The notes under the pieces are model-generated. The model was not told where the DNA came from. It did not search any database and was given only the letters and a program-made list of their open reading frames with translations. The position numbers were made by a program, and so were the translations under genes. DNA of 64,000 nt from Polynucleobacter sp. Adler-ghost. GTDB taxonomy: Bacteria > Pseudomonadota > Gammaproteobacteria > Burkholderiales > Burkholderiaceae. Position 1 is the stretch's first letter. Each line of letters opens with the position of its first letter. Of the stretch, positions 7,875 through 16,577 are shown one piece after another. The stretch is taken from assembly GCF_018688495.1 (NCBI RefSeq), contig NZ_CP061320.1, positions 1,522,586-1,586,585 on the forward strand, in the 5' to 3' direction.

Positions 7875-8327
7875 TTACGCTTGCTCGCCAACTACACGGA
7901 TAGTGATGTCAGCCACTACATCGGTATGAACTGCTACCGCTACAGGGTGATCACCAACCATCTTCAACGGGCCAGTAGGCATGCGTACAGAAGCTTTTTC
8001 GATTGCAAAGCCTTTGGCTTTCAAAGCATCAGCGATGTCATGGTTTGTTACAGAACCAAACAAACGACCATCAACACCAGCTTTTTGACCGATTTCGAGA
8101 ACCAAGTCTTTGAGCTTTGTGCCAACCGCCTCAGCAGCAGCCAATTTCTCAGCAGCCAACTTTTCCAACTCAGCGCGACGTACTGCAAAGTCAGCGATGG
8201 CTGTTTCAGTTGCACGACGAGCTTTGCGTTGTGGGATTAGGAAATTACGAGCGTAACCGTCTTTAACACGAACGATGTCACCGAGGTTGCCCAGGTTAAT
8301 TACTTTTTCTAAAAGAATGATTTGCAT
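7875..8327 (-). CDS. rplI: 50S ribosomal protein L9
   Basis: This 150-residue L9 of the large ribosomal subunit starts [17 protein letters not shown], the universal L9 beginning, followed by the YARNFLIPQ signature and a long central helix rich in Ala, Glu and Lys. The ATG at 8327 is chosen over an in-frame start 63 bp upstream because it gives the standard N-terminus and has GGGAG just ahead. It lies 13 bp after rpsR in the rpsF-priB-rpsR-rplI-dnaB cluster, so it links ribosome assembly genes to replication genes in one transcript. Confidence 0.97.
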   Translation of the reverse strand: MQIILLEKVINLGNLGDIVRVKDGYARNFLIPQRKARRATETAIADFAVRRAELEKLAAEKLAAAEAVGTKLKDLVLEIGQKAGVDGRLFGSVTNHDIADALKAKGFAIEKASVRMPTGPLKMVGDHPVAVAVHTDVVADITIRVVGEQA

Positions 8328-8340
8328 TGAGGGCTCCCAA

Positions 8341-8613
8341 TTATTTCTTGTGTTGATCGGAGAATGGCAACAAAGCCAAGTAACGAGCACGCTTGATAGC
8401 AGTGTCTAACTGACGCTGATATTTAGCTTTTGTGCCTGTCAAACGTGCAGGAGTGATCTTAGCGTTTTCGCCAATAAAATCCTTCAACGTATCTACGTCT
8501 TTGTAATCAATCTGCTCTACGCCAGCAACAGTGAAACGGCAATAACGCTTACGCTTGAACAATGGGTTCTGAGCTGGTTTCTTTTTGAAATCGGGTTTCT
8601 TTCCAAACGCCAT
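8341..8613 (-). CDS. rpsR: 30S ribosomal protein S18
   Basis: This 90-residue S18 pairs with S6 on the platform of the small ribosomal subunit. A basic N-terminus ([19 protein letters not shown]) leads into the conserved [11 protein letters not shown] and [15 protein letters not shown] segments, and it ends in a lysine-rich tail. Length and motifs match the family. It lies 13 bp after priB and 13 bp before rplI. In other bacteria the S6:S18 complex can bind the leader of this operon, and a candidate hairpin lies upstream of rpsF. Confidence 0.97.
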   Translation of the reverse strand: MAFGKKPDFKKKPAQNPLFKRKRYCRFTVAGVEQIDYKDVDTLKDFIGENAKITPARLTGTKAKYQRQLDTAIKRARYLALLPFSDQHKK

Positions 8614-8626
8614 GATGATTTCCTCT

Positions 8627-8926
8627 TTAATTTTTCAATTGAATATGGGTAATGTGGAAAACAAGTCTTTGATTACGTAGAGTCTTAGGTGCTAAGAATC
8701 CTTCAAACACTGCCTCGGCCCCTAAATCCATTTGCTCTAAGCCCTTTTGTATCGGGCCAATTGCTATGGCTTCAACACTCATCTGAATTTTCCTGGCTAC
8801 TCCTACCTCGTTTACTTCGCCGCTATGTTCTAGCTGGCAATGCATCACCGGTATTCCTGCTGGTGTAAATCGAATCGCGTCTTTAGATACCAAGAATGCA
8901 GTTAGGGTGAAATGATTCAACGCCAC
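8627..8926 (-). CDS. priB: Primosomal replication protein N (PriB)
   Basis: This 99-residue OB-fold protein should help PriA reload the DnaB helicase at collapsed replication forks by binding single-stranded DNA. It shows the PriB pattern: [20 protein letters not shown] at the start, then [11 protein letters not shown], with a C-terminal beta strand [12 protein letters not shown]. The start is GTG. Its place between rpsF and rpsR, in the same run as dnaB, is the classical PriB location and supports the call in a family that is otherwise short and divergent. Confidence 0.93.
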   Translation of the reverse strand: MALNHFTLTAFLVSKDAIRFTPAGIPVMHCQLEHSGEVNEVGVARKIQMSVEAIAIGPIQKGLEQMDLGAEAVFEGFLAPKTLRNQRLVFHITHIQLKN

Positions 8927-8979
8927 TCCGTCACTCTGATACGTTTTCTAGTCTGTGTATTCCTCTTCAAATTTCTAAC

Positions 8980-9354
8980 TTAAGCCGCTACTACAGGAGC
9001 GTCGGATTGAGCTGATTTGCGCGCTTCTTCACGTTGCACTTCTTTCATCATGATGGAAGGCTCTGTTTCAGCTTTCTTCGTCTTGATGATGAGGTGACGC
9101 AAAACAGCATCGTTAAATTTGAATGCGTGCTCGAGCTCGTCCAGAGTTTTCTGGTCGCACTCAATGTTCATGCAAACGTAATGGGCTTTAGCAAGTTTGT
9201 CGATCATGTAAGCCATCTGACGACGACCCCAATCTTCCATGCGGTGAATTTTGCCGCCAGCAGCAGCTAATGTCGCTTTGTAGCGATCGATCATCGCAGG
9301 CACTTGCTCGCTTTGGTCCGGGTGGACGATAAAGACGATTTCATAATGACGCAT
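8980..9354 (-). CDS. rpsF: 30S ribosomal protein S6
   Basis: This 124-residue S6 is the first gene of the rpsF-priB-rpsR-rplI-dnaB operon. It starts [19 protein letters not shown], has the [17 protein letters not shown] segment that contacts S18 and rRNA, and ends in an Ala/Lys-rich tail. AAGGAG lies just upstream of the ATG. A 5' leader with a two-part hairpin (9381-9424) precedes it and may be the S6:S18 autoregulatory site seen in other bacteria. Confidence 0.97.
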   Translation of the reverse strand: MRHYEIVFIVHPDQSEQVPAMIDRYKATLAAAGGKIHRMEDWGRRQMAYMIDKLAKAHYVCMNIECDQKTLDELEHAFKFNDAVLRHLIIKTKKAETEPSIMMKEVQREEARKSAQSDAPVVAA

Positions 9355-9380
9355 CTAACACTCCTTAAGGATAAAATCAC

Positions 9381-9424
9381 CTGGGCGTCTTGCTAACTTC
9401 CGATGGTTTTAAAGTTAGCGCCAG
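9381..9424 (-). promoter_or_regulatory. Candidate S6:S18-binding leader hairpin of the rpsF operon
   Basis: On the minus-strand RNA an outer stem CTGGCG / CGCC(C)AG (9419-9424 with 9381-9387) encloses a 7-bp stem CTAACTT / AAGTTAG (9412-9418 with 9393-9399). A 12-nt loop contains ACC and CGG, and a 5-nt bulge lies on the 3' side. Leaders of rpsF in many phyla carry a structure bound by the S6:S18 complex; the position and shape fit, but I cannot confirm the conserved core by eye. Confidence 0.4.
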
Positions 9425-9487
9425 TGTGACAAGGTAGTAACAAATTGTAGGTAAAACTAACTACACATATTTACAGCTTTTAAGTCC

Positions 9488-10564
9488 TCACCGAATTTCA
9501 GGTAAGTCCGCTATTCTAGCAAAAAAATCCTGCCAAGTCAGGGGCTTACCGGCTTTATTTGCCTGTTTTGCCGCATTTAGAGCTAATTGAAGTGCAATTC
9601 TGGCCCTAGGGGCGGTTAAGGTGCCTGAAGCTCGGCATCCAAGGGGGTCTAACTCAGGAATATTTGGCAAAGTAGCGCCAGCGCCAGTTCTAGTAGTTCT
9701 CACCAAAGCAATACCCTGAACCATCGCCTGATCTAAAGGTTTGGCCCAGTCATCATGAAAACCACCATGCCCCGAACCTGCAAGAACAAAGCCCTGGACG
9801 GCGCTACTAAGCCAATGTGTAATGGTTTCAGGGCGAGCACCCGCATGACTAGTCAGAATCTCGACCCAAGGCCACTCACCCTCCCCGGGAATAGGTAAAT
9901 CTTCACTCCAAGCTGCCTGCACGGCCTTCACACCAGATAACCACGAGGGGTTAATTAAGCCTACCGAACTGGATGGGGCGTTTTGTAATGGCGCATTCAA
10001 AGCCGTAGCGTGGCGCTTAGCTAGATCCATTGCCATACACCCGCGCCCGTCCATCACCGCATAAATGCCACCAGGACAGTTATCAATGGGCGTGGAAGCC
10101 CAGCGCATGGCATCCAATAGATTAGAGGGTCCATCAGCTCCAGGTGCATTACTCGGCAGCATGGCCCCAGTCAAAATAACCCTCTTAGACTGAGTCTGCG
10201 CTAACTTTCCACAGCTTGCCTGCAAAAATAAGCCCGTTTCCTCAATCGTATCGGTGCCGTGGGTAATCACAACCCCCTTTACAGCAGCGTCTAGCAAGGC
10301 CTCTCTTACAGCAAGCCCAAGGCTAGTAAGGTGCGCATCAGTCAGATTGCGACTATTGACATTCGCCATCTGACGAGAAACCAGCTTAACCCCCTCAGGC
10401 ACTACTGACTGGACCTGCGCGACTAAAGCGTCAACCCCGACTTGGCCAGCTTCGTATTGAAGGGGGCTTTCTTTTGGATTGGGGGCGAGACCTGCAATGG
10501 TGCCACCCATACCTAAAACTAGAAGATGGGGTGTATTTTCAGAAATACTGGATTTTGAGCTCAT
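9488..10564 (-). CDS. L-asparaginase
   Basis: This roughly 358-residue asparaginase should hydrolyse L-asparagine to aspartate and ammonia. The nucleophile region GMGGTIAG (Thr at about 22) and the second catalytic motif [11 protein letters not shown] are both clear, followed by [16 protein letters not shown]. No signal peptide is visible, so a cytoplasmic enzyme is likely, although type I and type II are not separable here. The open frame extends upstream to 10681, but that would run through the lexA promoter and coding start. I chose ATG 10564, whose product begins [10 protein letters not shown], with GAAGGG directly ahead. It is divergent from lexA, with 61 bp between starts. Confidence 0.88.
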   Translation of the reverse strand: MSSKSSISENTPHLLVLGMGGTIAGLAPNPKESPLQYEAGQVGVDALVAQVQSVVPEGVKLVSRQMANVNSRNLTDAHLTSLGLAVREALLDAAVKGVVITHGTDTIEETGLFLQASCGKLAQTQSKRVILTGAMLPSNAPGADGPSNLLDAMRWASTPIDNCPGGIYAVMDGRGCMAMDLAKRHATALNAPLQNAPSSSVGLINPSWLSGVKAVQAAWSEDLPIPGEGEWPWVEILTSHAGARPETITHWLSSAVQGFVLAGSGHGGFHDDWAKPLDQAMVQGIALVRTTRTGAGATLPNIPELDPLGCRASGTLTAPRARIALQLALNAAKQANKAGKPLTWQDFFARIADLPEIR

Positions 10565-10590
10565 CCCTTCATTATCCGCCTCCAAATTAC

Positions 10591-10624
10591 TTGAATATTC
10601 AAAAAGTGCTGTATACAATCCCAG
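10591..10624 (+). promoter_or_regulatory. lexA promoter with LexA (SOS) box
   Basis: A -35-like TTGAAT (10591-10596) and a -10-like TACAAT (10614-10619) are 17 bp apart. A near-consensus SOS box, CTGT-N8-CCAG (10609-10624, against CTGT-N8-ACAG), covers the -10 element and ends one base before the lexA ATG. This arrangement predicts tight self-repression. The start of transcription would fall at or next to the ATG, so the mRNA may have no leader. Confidence 0.65.
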
Positions 10625-10625
10625 T

Positions 10626-11345
10626 ATGGACATAAATACAGTCGATTTTCCAGAGGAGCTGACTGCCCTCCCTAAACTCACCTCACGTCAAAGTGAGATT
10701 TTGGAATTGATTACCAAGGCCATCGATGAAAGCGGCTCTCCCCCTACTCGCGCTGAAATTGCAACGCAACTGGGCTTTGCTTCTGCCAACGCTGCTGAAG
10801 AGCACTTACGCGCATTAGCAAAAAAAGGGTATATCGAACTGACACCGGGAACGTCCCGCGGCATTCGTATTCCACAACGATTTAATCAGACACACAATCC
10901 CAATAAATATCGTCAGATGTCATTACCTTCTGGCGCGCTTCAGCAACTCACACTGCCACTCATTGGTCGTGTTGCTGCAGGCTCACCGATCATGGCTGTT
11001 GAACACATTGAAAAACAAGTGCCAATTGATCCAAGTTTGTTCAGCAAAGGCGCCGATTACTTACTGAAGGTGGTTGGCATGAGTATGCGCGATGCTGGCA
11101 TTCTGGATGGTGACTATCTTGCAGTACGAAAAACTTCCGAAGTTCGTAACGGCGATATCGTGGTTGCGCGCTTAGATGATGAAGTCACAGTAAAACGTTG
11201 GAACCAAAAGAAAACTGCGGATGGTATGGTGATTGAATTACAAGCTGAGAATCCAGACTTCAAAAATATCTTGGTAGACAGACGTCAACCAAACTTTGCT
11301 GTTGAAGGTCAAGCCGTTGGCTTGATCAGAGCTGGCGGACTCTAG
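10626..11345 (+). CDS. lexA: SOS repressor LexA
   Basis: This 239-residue LexA represses DNA-damage genes and cuts itself when RecA filaments form. The N-terminal winged helix-turn-helix is at about 17-75 ([23 protein letters not shown]). The self-cleavage bond Ala118-Gly119 is in [10 protein letters not shown], with catalytic Ser153 ([10 protein letters not shown]) and Lys190 (DEVTVKRW) in the S24 peptidase domain. The longer frame from 10479 would lie across asparaginase, so ATG 10626 is used, right after the SOS box. No Shine-Dalgarno sequence is visible, consistent with leaderless translation. A strong terminator follows. Confidence 0.96.
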   Translation: MDINTVDFPEELTALPKLTSRQSEILELITKAIDESGSPPTRAEIATQLGFASANAAEEHLRALAKKGYIELTPGTSRGIRIPQRFNQTHNPNKYRQMSLPSGALQQLTLPLIGRVAAGSPIMAVEHIEKQVPIDPSLFSKGADYLLKVVGMSMRDAGILDGDYLAVRKTSEVRNGDIVVARLDDEVTVKRWNQKKTADGMVIELQAENPDFKNILVDRRQPNFAVEGQAVGLIRAGGL

Positions 11346-11363
11346 CCCAAGACTGCTGAAACA

Positions 11364-11388
11364 AAAGGCCTCTATACGAGGCCTTTTT
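11364..11388 (+). terminator. lexA terminator
   Basis: A 9-bp stem AAAGGCCTC (11364-11372) with GAGGCCTTT (11378-11386) and a 5-nt loop is followed by further T residues, 18 bp after the lexA stop. The stem is symmetrical and could also slow transcription coming from the minus-strand lipoprotein gene. Confidence 0.85.
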
Positions 11389-11440
11389 CAATTGCAGAGT
11401 GGGGCTAAAGTACTCTTGCCACTCTATCTTTTTCTATGAT

Positions 11441-11902
11441 TTATTTTTTACTAGGCGCAACTATATTTGCATTCTTCGGGGATGCGGTAATAGTAATGAT
11501 TGTCTTTGGACCAGTGAATGGACCCTCATTTAATTCTACGGTTGAGGTACGATCACCTTTAGTGAAAACCAAAATACTGGTTTTTGATTTCACGGCACTC
11601 ACAGTGGTCCAACCAGCCCTTGGATATTCAGCTTGGAAGAATGCATAAATATCCGTTGGCGTTTGCACACCAGATAAAACAACGCGCCCTACCCAGTTAT
11701 CGCCGCGACCAATAATCAGTGAATCAGAGCCAATAATTTTTGATGCCGCAGGCAATGGCATATCACCTAAAAGTTGCGATTGAATTTCTTGGACTTCACT
11801 TGGCGTACCTGTTGGAGAGTCGCCAGAAGATGCACATGCTGCTAGCAAGATAGATAGCGCTAAGGCTATTGAAAATTGATGGAATCGTTTAAGTTGGATC
11901 AT
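11441..11902 (-). CDS. Hypothetical lipoprotein
   Basis: I do not recognise a named family for this 153-residue protein. It has a type II signal peptide: basic residues at the start (MIQLKRFHQF), a hydrophobic stretch and a lipobox LLAAC with lipidation at about Cys23, then a Ser/Thr/Pro/Gly linker. The body looks like a small alpha/beta domain (residues about 40-140) with an FFQAEYPRAGW segment and a strand-rich end. The residue after the cysteine is Ala, which does not suggest retention at the inner membrane. It is 30 bp upstream of tRNA-Cys when read on its strand and could be co-transcribed with the tRNAs. Confidence 0.75.
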   Translation of the reverse strand: MIQLKRFHQFSIALALSILLAACASSGDSPTGTPSEVQEIQSQLLGDMPLPAASKIIGSDSLIIGRGDNWVGRVVLSGVQTPTDIYAFFQAEYPRAGWTTVSAVKSKTSILVFTKGDRTSTVELNEGPFTGPKTIITITASPKNANIVAPSKK

Positions 11903-11932
11903 GTTCTTGCCCTGGTAATCAATCTACATTAC

Positions 11933-12006
11933 TGGAGGCGCGTGAGGGAATCGAACCCCCGTACGAAGCTTTGCAGGCTCCTGCCTAACCACTCGGCCAA
12001 CGCGCC
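11933..12006 (-). tRNA. tRNA-Cys (GCA)
   Basis: This 74-nt cloverleaf with encoded CCA has the acceptor stem GGCGCGT/ACGCGCC, a D-arm GGCCGAGTGGTTAGGC, an anticodon loop with GCA and a T-arm GGTTCGATTCC. The discriminator base is U, the identity element for cysteine tRNA. It lies 50 bp downstream of tRNA-Gly on the same strand, separated by a terminator-like hairpin. Confidence 0.97.
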
Positions 12007-12015
12007 ATATGCTTG

Positions 12016-12050
12016 AATCAAAAATGGGAAGCTTTTTTAGGGCTTCCCAT
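12016..12050 (-). terminator. Terminator-like hairpin between tRNA-Gly and tRNA-Cys
   Basis: Read on the minus strand, ATGGGAAGC (12042-12050) pairs with GCTTCCCAT (12024-12032) across a 9-nt A-rich loop and is followed by TTTTGATT. The placement right after tRNA-Gly suggests it ends that transcript or tunes read-through into tRNA-Cys. Confidence 0.6.
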
Positions 12051-12056
12051 CGAACT

Positions 12057-12132
12057 TGGAGCGGGAAAGGAGGTTCGAACTCCCGACCTATACCTTGGCA
12101 AGGTATCGCTCTACCAGCTGAGCTATTCCCGC
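12057..12132 (-). tRNA. tRNA-Gly (GCC)
   Basis: This 76-nt cloverleaf with encoded CCA has the acceptor stem GCGGGAA/TTCCCGC, a D-arm AGCTCAGCTGGTAGAGC, an anticodon loop with GCC and a T-arm GGTTCGAA-type loop. It is the first of two tRNAs on the minus strand and lies 117 bp downstream of pgsA, whose 3' end faces it in the same direction. Confidence 0.97.
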
Positions 12133-12249
12133 ATAACAGGGCAACAGTTTAGCAAACAATTTGAGAGCGCGCATTATTCGTGAAGAAGACTACCCATCAG
12201 CCGATCTGATGTTTATACCAAGCCCTTATCAGCCATGGGTTTGTGGACA

Positions 12250-12825
12250 TTAGTCGGCTTTTTCAACTAGCTGAGGCAAAGCCTTTTTCATGTAATAAAA
12301 CATTGACCAAAGTGTCAAAAAAGATGCAATCCAGATTAACCAAGTACCAACTTGTGCGCAATTGAGCCAACCAAAAATGGTGTCGTTCAACAATAAAAAT
12401 GGGATTGCTACAAGTTGGGCCGTGGTCTTCAGCTTGCCGACCATATGCACAGCAACACTTTTCCCAGCGCCTAAGAGTGCCATCCACTCCCTCAAGGCGG
12501 AGATGGTAATTTCACGTCCAATAATGATGAGGGCAACCCAAACCTGCACACGGTCCATATTAAGGAGAACCAATAATGCAGCAGCAACAATTAACTTGTC
12601 TGCTACAGGATCTAAGAATTGACCAAATGCAGACTCTTGCTTCATTTTGCGAGCCAAGAACCCATCCAACCAATCAGTCACTGCAGCAAAAATAAAAATG
12701 ACTGTAGCTGTGAGATTCTTATCAAAGGGAGTAAGCCAGCTATCAGGCAAATAGAACACTGCGACGACAAGCGGAATTGCAGCAACGCGCAACCAGGTCA
12801 AGGCAATGGGTAAATTAAAAGGCAT
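12250..12825 (-). CDS. pgsA: CDP-diacylglycerol-glycerol-3-phosphate 3-phosphatidyltransferase
   Basis: This 191-residue inner-membrane enzyme makes phosphatidylglycerol phosphate from CDP-diacylglycerol and glycerol-3-phosphate. The CDP-alcohol phosphotransferase motif is complete: DWLDGFLARK (51-60) followed by the spaced G-x3-D-x3-D in FGQFLDPVADK. Several hydrophobic segments span the rest. It lies 36 bp after uvrC on the same strand, as in many proteobacteria, and upstream of the two tRNA genes. Confidence 0.95.
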   Translation of the reverse strand: MPFNLPIALTWLRVAAIPLVVAVFYLPDSWLTPFDKNLTATVIFIFAAVTDWLDGFLARKMKQESAFGQFLDPVADKLIVAAALLVLLNMDRVQVWVALIIIGREITISALREWMALLGAGKSVAVHMVGKLKTTAQLVAIPFLLLNDTIFGWLNCAQVGTWLIWIASFLTLWSMFYYMKKALPQLVEKAD

Positions 12826-12861
12826 AGCTCAAGCATAAACTAATGCGAGTGAACTGGGCAA

Positions 12862-14802
12862 TCAATGGAGTTGCCTATAGATTTGCTCTGCCAATGCAGT
12901 TGATATCCCTTCCACGCTGGAGAGTTCTTCGATAGTGGCATTAGAAACGCCACGCAAACCCCCAAAACGGGCGAGTAATTTTTGACGACGTTTCGCTCCG
13001 ATACCCTCAATCTCTTCTAACTGAGAAACTGTTCTGGCTTTTGCCCGCTTTGCACGCATGCCAGTGATGGCAAAGCGATGTGCCTCATCCCGGATTTGCG
13101 CCACCAATAACAAAGCTGCGCTGTCAATGCCTAGTTCGAGGGATTTCCGTCCGTCCGCAAAAATAAGCGTCTCAAGACCTACCTTACGCCCCTCCCCTTT
13201 AGCAACACCAACAATCAAACTGATATCCATGCCAAATTCAGAAAGAACTTGTCTTGCCATCTCAACCTGACCTTTGCCACCGTCAATCAAAATCACTTGC
13301 GGCATCCTCTCAACAGGAAGCTCTTGGAAGTTTGTATAACGACGCTCTAAGACCTGACGCATGGCAGCATAGTCATCGCCTGGTGTAATGTCATTAATAT
13401 TAAATCGTCGATATTCACTAGGCTGCATCGCATTTTTTGAATACACCACACAAGAAGCTTGCGTGGCCTCACCAGAAGTATGGCTAATGTCAAAACACTC
13501 AATACGCAACTGCTCAAGACTTTCCAACTCCAAAGCCAAAACATCAGCCAGCGCTCGCGCTCTTGCTAGCTGTCCACCAGTCTCGACCAAACGCTTTGCA
13601 ATTGCAATCTTGGCGTTGCCCTCTGCCATCGCCAACCAATGCCGTCTCTGACCTTGTGGCTGATGCAGGAAAGTAACGCGCTTACCAGCTTGCGCATTGA
13701 GCAAATCATGCAAACCCTCAGGGGCTGATTGCTCAGGACTATCTTCAGCAGCTTCTTCTGGCGCCGCAATATCATCAACCAGCCTTCTTAAAGGGTGATT
13801 CAGAATCAATACGGGTGGAATTAAATTGGTAGTCGCCTCACCATCACCTGACTTCTCCTCTAGGTAATGTTGCGCAATAAAGGCTTCTAAAATTTCTGCG
13901 GGGGGTGGCAACTCTCCAGAGCTTGAACGCAAACCCTTAGGGAAATATGCTCGATCACCTAAATGGCGTCCACCCCGAATCATTGCCAAATTGACGCAAA
14001 CCACACCCTCCATTTGAGCGACAGCGATGACGTCGACATCACCTTCACCATCAGCAACGGTATCCATGGACTGCTGCTGCAAGACACTAGAGAGGTCTGC
14101 AATTCGATCTCTTAGTACCGCAGCCATTTCAAATTCCATAGCATCGCTATAGGCATGCATCTTTTTTTCAAGCTCAGAGAGCACGCGACTATGATCGCCC
14201 TCTAAAAAACGTGTTGCCTGTGCTACGTCCTGCCCATATTGATCTGCGTTCAGACGACCAACACAAGGTGCGCTACAGCGATGAATTTGATGCAATAAAC
14301 AAGGACGACTACGATTTTTGAATACCGAGTCTTCGCAAGTTCTCAGGCGAAAGACTTTCTGCAAAATCTGCACGCTATTACGTACTGCCCATGAATTAGG
14401 AAACGGTCCAAAGTAGTGATTACGCTTATCTGTTTTTCCTCGATAGGAGGCCAGACGTGGAAACTGGTGCCCCGTCAACATTACATAGGGATAGGACTTA
14501 TCATCTCGGAAGAGAATATTGAATGGAGGAGCTAACTCCTTAATCAAATTGTTCTCTAGAATTAAGGCTTCGGTTTCCGAGCGTGTTACTGTAGTTTCGT
14601 AGCGGGCGATTTTTCCCACCATCAGCTCTATCCGTGGTGAAAGCTGAGTTCGCTGGAAGTAACTAGATACCCGCTTTTTGAGGTTGCGCGCTTTTCCGAC
14701 ATACAAAATATATCCCGCCTCATCAAAGAAGCGATACACCCCCGGCAATCCGGGTAGCCGTTTAACATCCTGCTGAAGGGTTTCAAAAAGCGAATTACTC
14801 AT
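12862..14802 (-). CDS. uvrC: Excinuclease ABC subunit C
   Basis: This 646-residue UvrC makes both incisions in nucleotide excision repair with UvrA and UvrB. In order it has a GIY-YIG nuclease domain (GVYRFF at 21-26, [11 protein letters not shown] at 34-44), a UVR domain for UvrB contact ([21 protein letters not shown]), an RNase H-like endonuclease domain ([27 protein letters not shown]) and a C-terminal helix-hairpin-helix pair ([24 protein letters not shown]). Its ATG overlaps the earP ATG head to head on a shared CATG, so the two genes have no intergenic space. Confidence 0.97.
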   Translation of the reverse strand: MSNSLFETLQQDVKRLPGLPGVYRFFDEAGYILYVGKARNLKKRVSSYFQRTQLSPRIELMVGKIARYETTVTRSETEALILENNLIKELAPPFNILFRDDKSYPYVMLTGHQFPRLASYRGKTDKRNHYFGPFPNSWAVRNSVQILQKVFRLRTCEDSVFKNRSRPCLLHQIHRCSAPCVGRLNADQYGQDVAQATRFLEGDHSRVLSELEKKMHAYSDAMEFEMAAVLRDRIADLSSVLQQQSMDTVADGEGDVDVIAVAQMEGVVCVNLAMIRGGRHLGDRAYFPKGLRSSSGELPPPAEILEAFIAQHYLEEKSGDGEATTNLIPPVLILNHPLRRLVDDIAAPEEAAEDSPEQSAPEGLHDLLNAQAGKRVTFLHQPQGQRRHWLAMAEGNAKIAIAKRLVETGGQLARARALADVLALELESLEQLRIECFDISHTSGEATQASCVVYSKNAMQPSEYRRFNINDITPGDDYAAMRQVLERRYTNFQELPVERMPQVILIDGGKGQVEMARQVLSEFGMDISLIVGVAKGEGRKVGLETLIFADGRKSLELGIDSAALLLVAQIRDEAHRFAITGMRAKRAKARTVSQLEEIEGIGAKRRQKLLARFGGLRGVSNATIEELSSVEGISTALAEQIYRQLH

Positions 14803-15880
14803 GCGTTGGGATATTTTCTGTCAAATCGTAGACAACTATGGTGATGCCGGTGTTTGCTGGCGCCTAGCAAGAAGCTTAACAAGTCTTCATGGCCAAGACG
14901 TGCGCATTTTCTGTGACGATCTCCCAACCCTTAATTTACTCGCTTCTGGGGTTGACCCAGAAATCAAGCGTCGTATCGATATCCAGCCCTGGGAAGCAAG
15001 TCATAACAATAGCCGTCATCCAGTTGAGGCACCGGATGTGGTGATTGAGGCATTTGGGTGTGATCTACCAGAGCGTTACCTTGCGGGCCTACTGATTGCA
15101 CCCAAAAAACCTATCATCATTAATCTGGAGTATTTAACTGCCGAGCCCTGGATTGTGGACTTTCATCAGAAAGCATCCCCGCAGGCACACGGTATTCCGA
15201 AATATTTTTTCTTTCCTGGATTCCAGACTAATGCAGGTGGAATTTTGATGGATCCAATTCCTCAAGAGTCATCACTGACAGAACAATGGGTTCCCGAGAG
15301 CCTCAGTGCAAGCTGGAGACTCTTGCGAGCTAATGCAAAACGTATCAGCGTCTTTTGCTACCCAGGCGTACCACTCCTGAAATGGCTGGAGGATCTAGCA
15401 ACATTAGATGAGAACTTTGACATCGTCCTGACGCATGGTCAGCTTGAGCAATTGCAGTTCAGTTCTGGTCATCCAACTAAGGCACTTGTCCTGCCCAACT
15501 CGATTCAACTCATCTCAATTCCTTTTGTCTCTCAAGATGAATATGATTGGGCTCTCTCTCAATGCGACTTCAATATTGTTCGGGGCGAGGATTCTTTTGT
15601 CCGAGCGCAGTTGGCTGGGAAACCCTTCATCTGGCATATTTACCCACAAGAAGATCACGCGCACGAAACCAAGTTGGCTGCATTTTTAGATCTCTATCTT
15701 GAAGATGCATCTCAAGAACTTAAACATGCCGTCATTGCCGCAATGACTTGGGCAATGCCTAGCAAGTGGCACCAATCCATGGATGACTGGAATACCCATT
15801 CCAAGGCTTGGCGAGCAAATTTATTAGAAAAACAAGCCGATGGTGGCCTAGCTGTCCGTCTAATGAGCTTTATAGCCTGA
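14801..15880 (+). CDS. earP: EF-P arginine rhamnosyltransferase EarP
   Basis: This 359-residue GT-B glycosyltransferase moves rhamnose from dTDP-rhamnose onto Arg32 of elongation factor P. The N-terminus [20 protein letters not shown] is the EarP hallmark, with Asp11 and the proposed base Asp15. The C-terminal donor-binding signature [20 protein letters not shown] is also clear. It lies 87 bp upstream of efp, whose product has arginine at position 32, so enzyme and substrate are neighbours. Its start codon overlaps that of the divergent uvrC, and the promoter must lie within the start of uvrC. No strong ribosome binding site is visible. Confidence 0.95.
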   Translation: MRWDIFCQIVDNYGDAGVCWRLARSLTSLHGQDVRIFCDDLPTLNLLASGVDPEIKRRIDIQPWEASHNNSRHPVEAPDVVIEAFGCDLPERYLAGLLIAPKKPIIINLEYLTAEPWIVDFHQKASPQAHGIPKYFFFPGFQTNAGGILMDPIPQESSLTEQWVPESLSASWRLLRANAKRISVFCYPGVPLLKWLEDLATLDENFDIVLTHGQLEQLQFSSGHPTKALVLPNSIQLISIPFVSQDEYDWALSQCDFNIVRGEDSFVRAQLAGKPFIWHIYPQEDHAHETKLAAFLDLYLEDASQELKHAVIAAMTWAMPSKWHQSMDDWNTHSKAWRANLLEKQADGGLAVRLMSFIA

Positions 15881-15967
15881 TCTTGGGCTAAATATACCTG
15901 CGGGCGGTTACAATCTTGTTTTTGATAAAAACCGCAGAAAAACAGCTCTGCACCCAGGAATAGCAAG

Positions 15968-16528
15968 ATGAAAACAGCACAAGAACTCCGCGTTGGTAAC
16001 GTAGTCATGATCGGCACTGATGCCATGGTCGTTTTAAAAGCAGAATACAGCCGCTCTGGCCGTAACTCCTCTGTTGTGAAAATGAAATTCAAGAACTTGT
16101 TAACTGGCGCGCCTAATGAAGGCGTATTTAAAGCAGATGACAAGTTTGATGTGGTGATCTTGGATAAAAAAGATTGCACCTATTCTTACTTCGCAGATCC
16201 AATGTATGTATTTATGGATACCGAGTACAACCAATATGAAGTGGAAGCTGAATTCATGGGCGATGCATTGCATTACCTAGAAGAAAGTATGCCTTGCGAA
16301 GTCGTGTTCTACGAAGGTAAAGCACTCTCTGTAGCAATGCCAAACTCGTTGGTTCGTGAAATCATTTACACAGAGCCAGCAGTTAAAGGCGATACCAGCT
16401 CAGGCAAAGTCTTGAAGACTGCAAAATTAGCTACCGGCTATGAATTGCAAGTGCCATTGTTTTGCAACACCGGCGACAAAATCGAGATCGATACTCGCAC
16501 AGGTGAATATCGTAGCCGCGCTAACTAA
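15968..16528 (+). CDS. efp: Elongation factor P
   Basis: This 186-residue EF-P rescues ribosomes stalled at polyproline stretches. Three domains are recognisable: an N-terminal KOW-like domain with the modification loop, an OB fold from about 65, and a C-terminal OB fold ending [18 protein letters not shown]. The tip of the loop reads SRSGRNSS with Arg32 where enteric EF-P has a modified lysine, so it belongs to the rhamnosylated subtype and depends on the adjacent EarP. A strong terminator follows 21 bp after the stop. Confidence 0.97.
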   Translation: MKTAQELRVGNVVMIGTDAMVVLKAEYSRSGRNSSVVKMKFKNLLTGAPNEGVFKADDKFDVVILDKKDCTYSYFADPMYVFMDTEYNQYEVEAEFMGDALHYLEESMPCEVVFYEGKALSVAMPNSLVREIIYTEPAVKGDTSSGKVLKTAKLATGYELQVPLFCNTGDKIEIDTRTGEYRSRAN

Positions 16529-16549
16529 TTAGATCACTCGATATGCAAT

Positions 16550-16573
16550 AGCCCGGTACGCCGGGCTTTTTTA
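16550..16573 (+). terminator. efp terminator
   Basis: AGCCCGG (16550-16556) pairs with CCGGGCT (16561-16567) around a 4-nt loop, followed by TTTTTTATT. It also separates efp from the convergent nagZ. Confidence 0.88.
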
Positions 16574-16577
16574 TTGC

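Noticed and set aside
7881..8240. 119-codon frame antisense to rplI
   Set aside because: rplI has full-length conserved L9 sequence; the opposite frame is unsupported.
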